5,570 bases of DNA from SAR324 cluster bacterium (GCA_022572825.1 JACZVE010000234.1:1-5570), one strand, 5' to 3'; shown: positions 1 through 5,247, counted from the stretch's first letter. Numbers and translations: made by a program. The notes: generated by a model not told the origin, from the letters alone.

Positions 1-224
1 ACCAAGTTGATCAAGATCGGAGGGAACGTCGTCAGGCATGCCCGCTACACTGCTTCCAGATGGCGGAGGGGTCGATCACACGGAATCTGTTTGCGGCAAT
101 CCTGCTTTCGGCTCGATCGCCCCACGTTGCCACTTTCGGGTGGCGCGCCAGGGCCGTACCCCGCATCGTCCGTGTATGCGGCACTCACGGCTATCGACGG
201 CAAAAATTCATCGCCCGCCTGTAA
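1..224 (+). pseudogene. IS1380-like transposase, C-terminal remnant (frameshifted, cut by window start)
   Basis: Read from base 1, the first frame gives TKLIKIGGNVVRHARY, which resembles the K-x-I-K-I-G-x-x-V-V-R-H-A-R-Y stretch near the C-terminus of IS1380-family DDE transposases. At about base 49-54 the match jumps to the third frame, which continues FQMAEGSITRNLFAAIL, the family's usual continuation (FQ-[LM]-A-E-V-x-x-x-x-x-[LM]-F-x-x-I-L). The third frame stays open to TAA at 222-224. A one-base loss in the Y-x-x-FQ region explains the switch, so the copy should be inactive. The tail after FAAIL is longer than I expect for the family and may be readthrough. I see no clear terminal inverted repeat downstream. 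The family call is from memory of its conserved C-terminus; the rest of the gene, including the catalytic residues, lies outside the window. Confidence 0.68.
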
Positions 225-404
225 TACTTTCACACTTGACAGAAATGCTTTTTCCGGAAACGGGACGCTCCCGCCGTGCCGGCGTTAAAAATGTTGGAAG
301 GGATTTGACACAATCCGGAGAGCCGCGCGCTCATGATCGTCACGGTTTGCAGCGGTCTCCACGAATGCCCGCAGCATCGCCTCGGGTGGAGCAAGGGGAG
401 TAGA

Positions 405-743
405 ATGAACCCGATTACTGAAACCGCACAGCACCCGCGGGAGCGCCGCCGGCACGTCCGCCAAGCCTACGGGGGAGAGCTCCATTACCGCCAGACAGCG
501 CTGAAACGTGCCACGGCCATCGATCTGTCCCCTCAGGGCGTGTCCTTTTGCAGCGATGGACCATTGGAATCCGGCCCGGGAATCGAGCTCTTCCTCACCA
601 ACAGCGGCGCCAAGATCACGGGCAAAATCCGCCACCGCCAGCCGCTCGCCGACGGCCGCTACCGCATCGGTGTGGGATTCGACCGGGCCGACCAGGAACT
701 GATGGAGGTCGTCATCGCCGCCTGGAATTCCCAGGGGCCGTGA
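405..743 (+). CDS. PilZ domain protein (short, single domain)
   Basis: This 112-residue protein is almost entirely one PilZ domain, the cyclic-di-GMP receptor module. Both binding motifs are visible: RxxxR at residues 15-19 (RRHVR) and [D/N]xSxxG at residues 40-45 (DLSPQG, followed by VSF). The rest fits a six-stranded beta barrel, with a closing strand around RYRIGVGF (85-92) and a short C-terminal helix. There is no signal peptide, membrane segment or output domain, so it is probably a cytosolic adaptor that changes partner binding on sensing c-di-GMP; the partner is unknown. The ATG at 405 is chosen because AAGGGGAG ends four bases before it and the motif begins soon after; an upstream in-frame ATG at 333 lacks a good ribosome site and adds unrelated residues. 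It appears monocistronic. A second PilZ protein lies about 1 kb downstream on the other strand. Confidence 0.9.
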   Translation: MNPITETAQHPRERRRHVRQAYGGELHYRQTALKRATAIDLSPQGVSFCSDGPLESGPGIELFLTNSGAKITGKIRHRQPLADGRYRIGVGFDRADQELMEVVIAAWNSQGP

Positions 744-766
744 TACCGCGCCGCCCGAGCGGCCCC
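734..766 (+). other. GC-rich hairpin at the end of the first PilZ gene
   Basis: GGGGCCG (734-740) can pair with CGGCCCC (760-766) around the PilZ stop codon. A nested alternative is GCCGC (750-754) with GCGGC (759-763). No T-tract follows, so this is not a standard intrinsic terminator; it may protect the mRNA 3' end, or simply reflect high GC. Confidence 0.25.
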
Positions 767-832
767 TCGCCGGCCCGCCGGTCGTCCCTGCCAGGTCGGC
801 TCGCCGCTGCGCCCTGTGCGTTTTAATCCTTA

Positions 833-857
833 TGGGCGGTGGAGGGTTCGAACCTCC
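833..857 (-). other. tRNA-like 3' end (T-arm plus acceptor half); possible relict tRNA or att site
   Basis: On the - strand the sequence reads GGAGG-TTCGAAC-CCTCC, a perfect 5-bp T-stem with a canonical TTCRANY loop, followed by ACCGCCC and a possible discriminator A. No CCA is encoded. A fitting 5' acceptor strand is not clear: GGGCG at 938-934 could pair with CGCCC of the acceptor, but this implies a molecule of about 106 nt with no good D-arm or anticodon arm. I therefore regard it as a tRNA 3'-end fragment, as left by integrative elements, or a decayed tRNA. GGTTCGAACC is itself a 10-bp palindrome, so an operator or chance remains possible. Confidence 0.35.
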
Positions 858-1029
858 AGCCTATGGCTCATGGAGACTCGGAAGAATTGCCGCGAGGGCG
901 TTTAACCCCATCGCCGCGCAGGGATACGCCATGCGCCCAGGGAAGGGCGGGCACATACTGTGGTGAAATTGCTACGGAATGTCCTAGAAAGAAGTAGAGA
1001 TTTTCCTTGACACGAAACTTAGGATGAGA

Positions 1030-1115
1030 ACCTTTGGCAGGGCTGCTATTTGCACCCCCGAAATTGGAATACCCGCAGGGGCGCGTCGCTGCAAATGGGG
1101 TAGCCCTGCCGAGGT
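1030..1115 (+). other. Long imperfect stem-loop, candidate structured RNA or palindromic element
   Basis: GGCAGGGCT (1036-1044) pairs with AGCCCTGCC (1102-1110), and ATTTGCA (1048-1054) pairs with TGCAAAT (1090-1096); a 3-by-5 internal loop separates them. ACCT (1030-1033) with AGGT (1112-1115) extends the base and CCCC (1055-1058) with GGGG (1078-1081) can extend the top. That gives 16 core and roughly 24 total base pairs. The 7-bp sequence AGGATGA occurs on both sides (1021-1027 and 1125-1131), like a target-site duplication, though the arms do not abut it. The strand of any transcript is unknown. Confidence 0.45.
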
Positions 1116-1129
1116 CCGATTATGAGGAT

Positions 1130-1156
1130 GACGGAATTATTTTTCACGATTCCGTC
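1130..1156. other. 8-bp hairpin / inverted repeat
   Basis: GACGGAAT (1130-1137) is the exact reverse complement of ATTCCGTC (1149-1156), with an 11-base AT-rich loop. It sits 15 bases after the larger stem-loop. No T-tract follows on the + strand, so it may be part of one folded RNA or a protein-binding palindrome. Confidence 0.35.
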
Positions 1157-1221
1157 CCAGTCAGCCGAAGGCTTGATATAATCGATCGGATGACTAACGA
1201 ATTTAACGACACTGGCGCCGC

Positions 1222-1254
1222 AAGGTTCCGTAACGGTCTCCTTTTTTTATTTTT
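1222..1254 (+). terminator. Weak candidate intrinsic terminator
   Basis: AAGG (1222-1225) and CCG (1228-1230) can pair with CCTT (1240-1243) and CGG (1234-1236) around a TAA loop. A run of seven T's then A-T-TTTT follows (1242-1254). The stem is short and interrupted, so termination is plausible only because of the T-tract. It would end any + strand transcript from the structured region at 1030-1156. Confidence 0.28.
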
Positions 1255-1446
1255 CCTTTGCTTACAAGGAGATACGTTTATAAGAATGCCAATAAAAATA
1301 GAAATCGGCCGCCAGGCGGGGTTATCGTATGAATGGTGGCGACGGACATGCTGGTATGGACGATGATGAATAACGCTTGCGCCGATATTCGGGTAGCGCC
1401 TCCGACATGAGAAATTCCAGTAGCAAAACCCCGGACGGCACATGCC

Positions 1447-1669
1447 ATGGATCGGACGCGATTGAGGCACATCCTCACCCACCTGCACGATGTCATCACC
1501 AACGACGTGCCGGGCCTCCCGTTCCGAATTGACTTCTACGGCTCCCGCCAGCGGGGACCGGAGCGCCCGGACAGCAACTTAGACCTCGCCATCGAATCTG
1601 GACGCCGACTCCGGCGATGTGCTGGGTGAGGTGGAGGAATAGGCGCTCGTCCGGCTCAGGTTTCTATAG
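1447..1669 (+). pseudogene. Minimal nucleotidyltransferase (MNT-type) domain, broken
   Basis: The ATG at 1447 opens a 60-codon frame containing YGSRQRGPERPDSNLDLAIE. This matches the core of small nucleotidyltransferases of the MNT/DNA-polymerase-beta fold (GSxxRG-x5-SDxDLAI), best known as one half of HEPN/MNT toxin-antitoxin pairs. Two features argue for decay. Position 44 is Asn where the first catalytic Asp of the S-D-x-D motif is expected; only D46 remains. After DLAIE the frame slips: ignoring one base near 1597 restores a plausible continuation (IELDADSGDVLGEVEE), which then meets TAG at 1640 and, past that, ALVRLRFL and a second TAG at 1667-1669. Usual family length is about 95-140 residues. 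No ribosome site is visible and no HEPN partner lies next to it. It could also be a truncated gene still expressed as a short peptide. Confidence 0.62.
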
Positions 1670-1700
1670 GCAGATTCAAGGTTGGGAGAGTATAACAGGG

Positions 1701-2135
1701 TCAAGTTCCCGTCTGCTCCTGAATTGAGCCGTTCCCCTCGTAGCCGGAATCTTCCAGAGCCAACATGAGAAATATTAATCCATGATCCGAATTTACGAAT
1801 TCACATCGCACTCGGTATTTGAATTCAAGGAAGGAGGGGTCTGTTTGAACCATCTGACAGCCTACCACCTTGGTCTGTACTGAAAAGGCACCGTCCAAGC
1901 AGAGCGGAACAACCTCTCCAATTGCATGATTTCTGTCAGAATAAAATGAGACCCCAGAAATGGACATGTCGATAATATCCCTCTCGATGGTGTCCGTGAT
2001 TTGAATCTGCCTGCCGGGTATATTGAATCGCGGATTCATTCGCCGCTCCTTGCCATTTGGGAGAATTTCTACCTCGCCAGTCGCGATAGCCCTGTTTAGG
2101 CGGCGCTCGTAACCCTGCACCCAAATGCTTTCCAC
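1701..2135 (-). CDS. PilZ domain protein (second copy, GTG start)
   Basis: The 144-residue protein carries a PilZ c-di-GMP-binding domain from about residue 30 to 125. The binding motifs are RxxxR at 32-36 (RMNPR) and DxSxxG at 56-61 (DMSISG, followed by VSF as in the other PilZ protein of this window). An N-terminal extension of about 30 residues (ESIWVQGYERRLNRAIATGE) is of unknown role, perhaps a helix for partner binding. The start is GTG at 2135-2133, supported by a perfect GGAGG (2146-2142) six bases upstream; an ATG at residue 33 would remove the first arginine of the motif. No membrane or enzymatic domain is present, so it is likely a cytosolic receptor-adaptor. Its codons are clearly more A/T-rich than those of the DUF1989-MlrC operon, which hints at a different origin. 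It is 354 bp downstream of mlrC and probably has its own promoter. Confidence 0.88.
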   Translation of the reverse strand: MESIWVQGYERRLNRAIATGEVEILPNGKERRMNPRFNIPGRQIQITDTIERDIIDMSISGVSFYSDRNHAIGEVVPLCLDGAFSVQTKVVGCQMVQTDPSFLEFKYRVRCEFVNSDHGLIFLMLALEDSGYEGNGSIQEQTGT

Positions 2136-2165
2136 CGGAAGCCTCCATACTTCGCCTCACTGGAC

Positions 2166-2180
2166 TTAACACCCCGTTAA
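2166..2180 (-). promoter_or_regulatory. Small palindrome upstream of the second PilZ gene
   Basis: TTAAC (2166-2170) and GTTAA (2176-2180) form an inverted repeat with a 5-base spacer, 20 bases upstream of the GGAGG ribosome site. The position suits an operator or promoter element, but short arms of this size are common by chance. Confidence 0.2.
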
Positions 2181-2275
2181 ACGCGCGCTGAAATGAATGG
2201 TCCAACGGCTGGAAGAAATATCCTGGCCGTCAGAAGCCAATCTGAGGCACTCTTTGGGGTGGGGGATACCCTCCT

Positions 2276-2299
2276 AAGCTCGCCAAAACGGGCGAGCTT
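2276..2299. other. Perfect 9-bp hairpin
   Basis: AAGCTCGCC (2276-2284) pairs exactly with GGCGAGCTT (2291-2299), with loop AAAACG. On the + strand GAAAAAT follows and on the - strand AGGAGGG follows, so neither side has the T-tract of an intrinsic terminator in the needed direction. It lies between two - strand genes and could be an mRNA 3'-end stabiliser or a bound palindrome. Confidence 0.4.
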
Positions 2300-2489
2300 G
2301 AAAAATAAGCCCCTGTGCGCGAATCTGAGCAACAATTCTGGGGCCTTGCTGTTAGCCCCATGTTAGCCCGGATAATCCGCACCGGCCTCATGCCAATGAG
2401 TAAAGGGCTTCGCGGCTCTTGTGTACCTCCGAGTGCAGGACGCTACGTGGGCACGCGCATCGTTTCCTCCACGATGTCGCGCGGCCCGC

Positions 2490-3971
2490 TCACGCGAAGT
2501 CGGGCACGAAGCCGTCGTCCAGGGGATAGCGCGGGCGGGTGATACGCCGCCAGGGAAGGGCCGCCAGATTGCAGGTAGTGGGCCCCGGCGTGTCCAGTAT
2601 GAACATCGCGGGCGCGTCCGCGTAAGCCGTCTGGGCGTTCATGGGGTTCTTGACCACCACGAACCTGCAGGCGCGGGGGTCCACGCCGGCGGCTAGGAAC
2701 TGCTCGTCCGCGTACTCGTAGCTGGAGTGCGTGCTCACCACCACCCGCACCGCGCCCACCCGCAGCAGGGCGCTGGGCCCCATCGTCGCCTCGCCGCCGG
2801 CCAGGATGCCGCCCGTGTACGTGAAGCGGCCCTCGAAGAGACGCGCCACCTCCGCCTGGGCCTCCACGGGTGGGCCGTAGACCGGGTTCAGCTTGTTCCC
2901 GATGCGGGCGGAAAAACGGCGCCCCACCCCGGCGGCTTGGGCCTGCCTGACGGTCTCGGCATCCACGATGAGGATCGTCGCGGGCACGTCCAGGCCCGCG
3001 TCCAGCAGGGCCCGCAGCACCACCGCGCTGTCGCCGCTGCCGCCTCCGCCCACGCAGTCGGCGGTGTCCGAGAGAATCACCGGGCCGGGCCCGACCTCCA
3101 TGCCGCGCCGGATCGCCTCCTGGGGTGTGTAGAGGGGCACTGCGAACTCCGCGCGCCGCCGCCAGGCCTCCCGCACCATCTCCTTGGCTATGGCGTCGGC
3201 CAGAGCGGGGTCGTCGTCGGTGATCACCGCGGCGGTGAACCCCACATCGGGAAAATCCATCCAGGGCTGCACGGGCAGGTAGCTGGCGCACAGCACCTCC
3301 CCGGCGGCTTCCCGGGCGCGCGCCTGGCGATAGAAGTCCGCCATGGGCGTGTCGCCATGGGTGCGCTGCTTGGGCGCAGGGACGATCATGGGCGCCTTGC
3401 GCACGCGCATCACGGGCCGCACCCGGCCGCGCAACGTGTCCACCAGCATGCGGGCGCTGCGCTCGCCCGTTTCACGCACGTCGTCGTGGGGATAAAGCTG
3501 ATAGGCGACGATAAAGGTCGCCAGCTCGGCCATCTGGCGGGTGACGTGGGCGTGCAGGTCCGTGCTGACGGCGATGGGCACGCTTCCGACGATGGCCCGC
3601 GCTTCTTCCAGGATGGCGCCCTCCGGATCGTCCTCCCCCTGGCAGACCATCGCCCCGTGCAGCGCCAGGTAGACGCCGTCCACTTCTCCGGCGGCGCGCA
3701 GGGGCTCCAGCAGACGCGTCTTGAGCTCCCGCCAGGCGCCGGCACTGACGCGTCCGCCGGCCCCGCCGTGGCTGGCAAACAGCGGCACGATTTCCACCCC
3801 TTCGGCCTCCAGCACGGCGATGGCGCCGCTCATCTCCACCCCTTGCCCGCGCAGCTTCGCGACCAGCCGCGGCCCGTCCTCGCAGTACTTGTTCTGAAAG
3901 TCGATCAACTCGTTGACGACGGGCGACAGGGTGTTGCCCTCGAACAGCAACGCGCCGATGGCGATGCGCAA
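2490..3971 (-). CDS. M81 family metallopeptidase, MlrC-like
   Basis: The 493-residue product matches the MlrC (microcystinase C-like) family, metal-dependent hydrolases named for cleaving linearised microcystin and tetrapeptide. The N-terminal half (DUF1485-type) shows GALLFEGNTLSPV (6-18), the H105-containing LHGAM (104-108), STDLHAHVT (136-144; D138, H140 and H142 are likely metal ligands), YQLYPHDD (157-164) and QPWMDFPDVG (235-244). The C-terminal half starts near 290 with SDTADCVGGGGSGDS (301-315) and includes the THSSYEYADEQF segment (414-425). The length is normal. There is no signal peptide, so it acts in the cytoplasm. I choose TTG at 3971: the protein then begins at the family's usual (M)RIAIGALLF, and AGGAAGG lies nine bases upstream; longer versions would overlap the DUF1989 gene. 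It follows that gene by 19 bases, so they form an operon. The true substrate is probably a peptide-like or amide compound, not necessarily microcystin. Confidence 0.93.
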   Translation of the reverse strand: MRIAIGALLFEGNTLSPVVNELIDFQNKYCEDGPRLVAKLRGQGVEMSGAIAVLEAEGVEIVPLFASHGGAGGRVSAGAWRELKTRLLEPLRAAGEVDGVYLALHGAMVCQGEDDPEGAILEEARAIVGSVPIAVSTDLHAHVTRQMAELATFIVAYQLYPHDDVRETGERSARMLVDTLRGRVRPVMRVRKAPMIVPAPKQRTHGDTPMADFYRQARAREAAGEVLCASYLPVQPWMDFPDVGFTAAVITDDDPALADAIAKEMVREAWRRRAEFAVPLYTPQEAIRRGMEVGPGPVILSDTADCVGGGGSGDSAVVLRALLDAGLDVPATILIVDAETVRQAQAAGVGRRFSARIGNKLNPVYGPPVEAQAEVARLFEGRFTYTGGILAGGEATMGPSALLRVGAVRVVVSTHSSYEYADEQFLAAGVDPRACRFVVVKNPMNAQTAYADAPAMFILDTPGPTTCNLAALPWRRITRPRYPLDDGFVPDFA

Positions 3972-3990
3972 GGGGTGGTTCCTTCCTCGA

Positions 3991-4593
3991 TTACGCGATG
4001 ATCGCAAAATGGGCCTCGGTCGGATTGAGGTCAACACCGTTAATGGGGACGATGTCCTGGGGGCAGGCGGAAAAGGCGACGATACAATCCATCTCCGCAT
4101 GGAACAGAACATAATCGCCGGGCTTGCTCACCGGCGCCTCGAAGGTCAGATTGCGCCCGTCGGCAAGGGGAATATTCATGTACAGATTGAGCGGGCTGGG
4201 AATCTCCGGGGGCGCCAGGCCGAGCGCTTTCATGGCCGATACCAGATTGTCCGTGCAGTTGTCGTGGTAGCCTCCTGCATTCAGCAGTTCATAGCGATAA
4301 CGGTCGCATGCGGCCAGTAGCGTGTCGTGAATGCCTGGAGAGGTGTCCTCCGCCAGGGTCAATATGGGGCGTCGTTTGTTGGTGACAAGCTTGTCGCCAA
4401 CCTGAGGGATGATCCTCTCCATGAAGGTTCGGCTGTGTTCCATCGACATGAACTCTTTCAGGTCATCCGCACAAAAGGCCCAGGTATCCACCACCTGCTG
4501 ACCATGGGTGTTGATGACTTTGACCTTTTGGCCCCGCTTCAGGTGCGCGGCCTTTCCCCGTCGTGCCGGAATGGCGATCAATTCATTGTCCAT
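3991..4593 (-). CDS. DUF1989 protein (urea carboxylase-associated family)
   Basis: This 200-residue protein spans a whole DUF1989 domain. Family landmarks are GQQVVDTWAF (31-40), MEHSRTFM (51-58), NKRRPILTLAEDTSPGIHD (72-90), the HDNCTDN motif (110-116), NLYMNIP (136-142) and CPQDIVPING (177-186). Conserved H89, D90, H110 and C113 could form a metal or catalytic site. Members next to urea/guanidine carboxylase genes form the two-subunit carboxyguanidine deiminase; stand-alone members are of unknown function. Here no carboxylase or allophanate hydrolase is adjacent, so only a related hydrolase or deiminase role is inferred. The ATG at 4593 is preceded by GGGAG with eight bases of spacing. It is the first gene of a two-gene operon with the MlrC-like gene, suggesting successive steps in breaking down one nitrogen compound. 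No transporter or regulator is seen in the window. Confidence 0.92.
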   Translation of the reverse strand: MDNELIAIPARRGKAAHLKRGQKVKVINTHGQQVVDTWAFCADDLKEFMSMEHSRTFMERIIPQVGDKLVTNKRRPILTLAEDTSPGIHDTLLAACDRYRYELLNAGGYHDNCTDNLVSAMKALGLAPPEIPSPLNLYMNIPLADGRNLTFEAPVSKPGDYVLFHAEMDCIVAFSACPQDIVPINGVDLNPTEAHFAIIA

Positions 4594-4658
4594 GATGTTC
4601 GCTCCCGTCGGATGTCAGGTGTATCACGCGGTCGGGGACAAAATGCGCTTTCTGCCGT

Positions 4659-4729
4659 AACATGCCTGTCCGCCGCATCGAGCACCGGGCAGCGCGCCAG
4701 GCTCCGCCAAGACCATGCCCGTCCGCCGC
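4659..4729. repeat. Pair of 18-bp direct repeats upstream of the DUF1989-MlrC operon
   Basis: AACATGCCTGTCCGCCGC (4659-4676) and ACCATGCCCGTCCGCCGC (4712-4729) match at 16 of 18 positions and start 53 bases apart, about five helical turns. They lie in non-coding DNA 66 to 136 bases before the operon start, so they may be paired binding sites for a regulator. A local duplication without function is the alternative. Confidence 0.5.
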
Positions 4730-4740
4730 CTGGGGACTCT

Positions 4741-4771
4741 TTTATATTAATCATCGCGAATTCGGGTGCAA
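4741..4771 (-). promoter_or_regulatory. Candidate sigma-70-like promoter for the DUF1989-MlrC operon
   Basis: On the - strand TTGCAC (4771-4766) is followed after 17 bases by AATATA (4748-4743), or after 19 bases by TATAAA (4746-4741). This is the only AT-rich patch in the spacer. A start here would give a leader of roughly 140 bases containing both 18-bp repeats. The match is partial. Confidence 0.3.
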
Positions 4772-4881
4772 CGCCGTGGCGACGTCAATCAGGCAGAACA
4801 AAGCCGACACTGCCGCCATTCGCAAGGAACGGAGCAGAAGACTCGCTGCATCCGTATTGGTAGAACCGCGGGCGTCGTGCT

Positions 4882-5085
4882 ATGGCGCGGTTCCAGGAGA
4901 TGATCTACTGCATGAAGCCCGACGATAAGAAGGCGCGTTTCGACACGCCGCTTTCGGGGAATATTGAGATCGGGGTGGACGAGGAAAACGACGAGAAAGG
5001 GCAGGTTGTCCACATCCCGCTGGTTTTCAAGCCGGAGGCCCTTGAGGAAGCGATTCAGGAATATACGACGGAGCCGGTTTACTGA
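4882..5085 (+). CDS. Small acidic hypothetical protein
   Basis: I do not recognise this protein of 67 residues. It is rich in Asp/Glu (for example GVDEENDEKG and ALEEAIQEYTTEP) and has no signal peptide, membrane segment or Cys/His cluster, so it is probably soluble. The pattern GNIEIGV...GQVVHIPLVF suggests beta strands followed by a C-terminal helix (KPEALEEAIQEY). The start is uncertain. ATG at 4882 has no visible ribosome site; ATG at 4912 (MKPDDKKARF, 57 residues) has AGGAG at 4895-4899 but with a long 12-base spacing. The coding-like composition and an intact frame across the charged tail favour a real gene. It is divergent from the DUF1989 operon and is followed directly by repeat DNA; nothing in the context gives a function. 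Confidence 0.5.
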   Translation: MARFQEMIYCMKPDDKKARFDTPLSGNIEIGVDEENDEKGQVVHIPLVFKPEALEEAIQEYTTEPVY

Positions 5086-5143
5086 GTCAGAAGTTTATGC
5101 AAAATATGGCGCGATGCGATCGGTATGAATGGTCTCGCTCAAA

Positions 5144-5180
5144 CCTCACCCCCGGCCCCTCTCCACGCTGTGGAGAGGGG
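5144..5180. repeat. Extragenic hairpin repeat, unit A
   Basis: CCTCACCCCCGG leads into CCCCTCTCCAC (5156-5166), which pairs perfectly over 11 bp with GTGGAGAGGGG (5170-5180) around the loop GCT. It begins about 60 bases after the small + strand gene. This class of CTCACCCCC...CCCTCTCC-loop-GGAGAGGG repeats is scattered between genes in many high-GC proteobacteria. Confidence 0.75.
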
Positions 5181-5218
5181 TGACTTCCGACGAGCGGCCG
5201 GTGGTCACGAGGTAATCG

Positions 5219-5240
5219 TTTCACTGCGCTTTTCACTGCG
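5219..5240. repeat. 10-bp tandem direct repeat
   Basis: TTTCACTGCG occurs at 5219-5228 and again at 5231-5240, with CT between. It lies between hairpin unit A and the half-unit. No function is evident. Confidence 0.4.
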
Positions 5241-5247
5241 GGCGGCT

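Larger units (their letters stand above)
744..1446. other. 703-bp region without a convincing gene
   Basis: No reading frame here shows recognisable protein features. The longest + frame (1034-1366, TTG start) runs straight through a strong stem-loop and has no ribosome site, so I do not call it. The region changes from GC-rich (744-950) to distinctly AT-rich (about 960-1380). It contains a - strand tRNA-like T-arm (834-857), a long stem-loop (1030-1115), an 8-bp hairpin (1130-1156), an isolated TATAAT (1177-1182) with no matching -35, and a T-rich tract (1242-1254). These suggest non-coding RNA, decayed mobile DNA, or both. Confidence 0.6.
2136..2489. other. Intergenic region between the MlrC gene and the second PilZ gene
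   Basis: No gene is visible in these 354 bases. They contain a perfect 9-bp hairpin (2276-2299), a small inverted repeat TTAAC-N5-GTTAA (2166-2180) just upstream of the PilZ ribosome site, and CTCAT-GCCA-ATGAG (a 5-bp hairpin near 2388-2401). The PilZ promoter should be here on the - strand, but I find no convincing -35/-10 pair. Confidence 0.6.
4594..4881. other. Intergenic region between divergent genes
   Basis: These 288 bases separate the DUF1989 operon (- strand) from a small + strand gene. They hold two near-identical 18-bp direct repeats and an AT-rich patch at 4740-4752 that is the best promoter candidate for the operon. No further gene is seen. Confidence 0.5.

Noticed and set aside
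236..310. TTGACA at 236-241 and 305-310 as promoters for the first PilZ gene
   Set aside because: Neither has a recognisable -10 hexamer at 16-18 bases.
38..403. 121-codon + frame near the left end
   Set aside because: It runs through the transposase remnant in the wrong frame and has no family features.
1177..1182. Perfect TATAAT
   Set aside because: No -35-like hexamer at the correct distance; listed only as a detail of the non-coding region.
1034..1366. 110-codon + frame starting at TTG
   Set aside because: It begins inside a strong stem-loop, has no ribosome site and shows no recognisable domain. The last 26 codons from ATG 1286 follow an AAGGAG at 14 bases, too far for confidence.
2443..3291. 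282-codon - strand frame overlapping the MlrC gene
   Set aside because: Arg/Gly-rich out-of-frame shadow of the real gene.
2727..4001. Long 424-codon + strand frame antisense to the MlrC gene
   Set aside because: His/Gly/Pro-rich shadow translation typical of the strand opposite a high-GC gene; the - strand frame carries clear family motifs.
3972..4112. N-terminal extension of the MlrC gene to ATG 4112
   Set aside because: It would overlap the DUF1989 gene by more than 100 bases and adds non-family sequence; TTG 3971 has a ribosome site and matches the family start.
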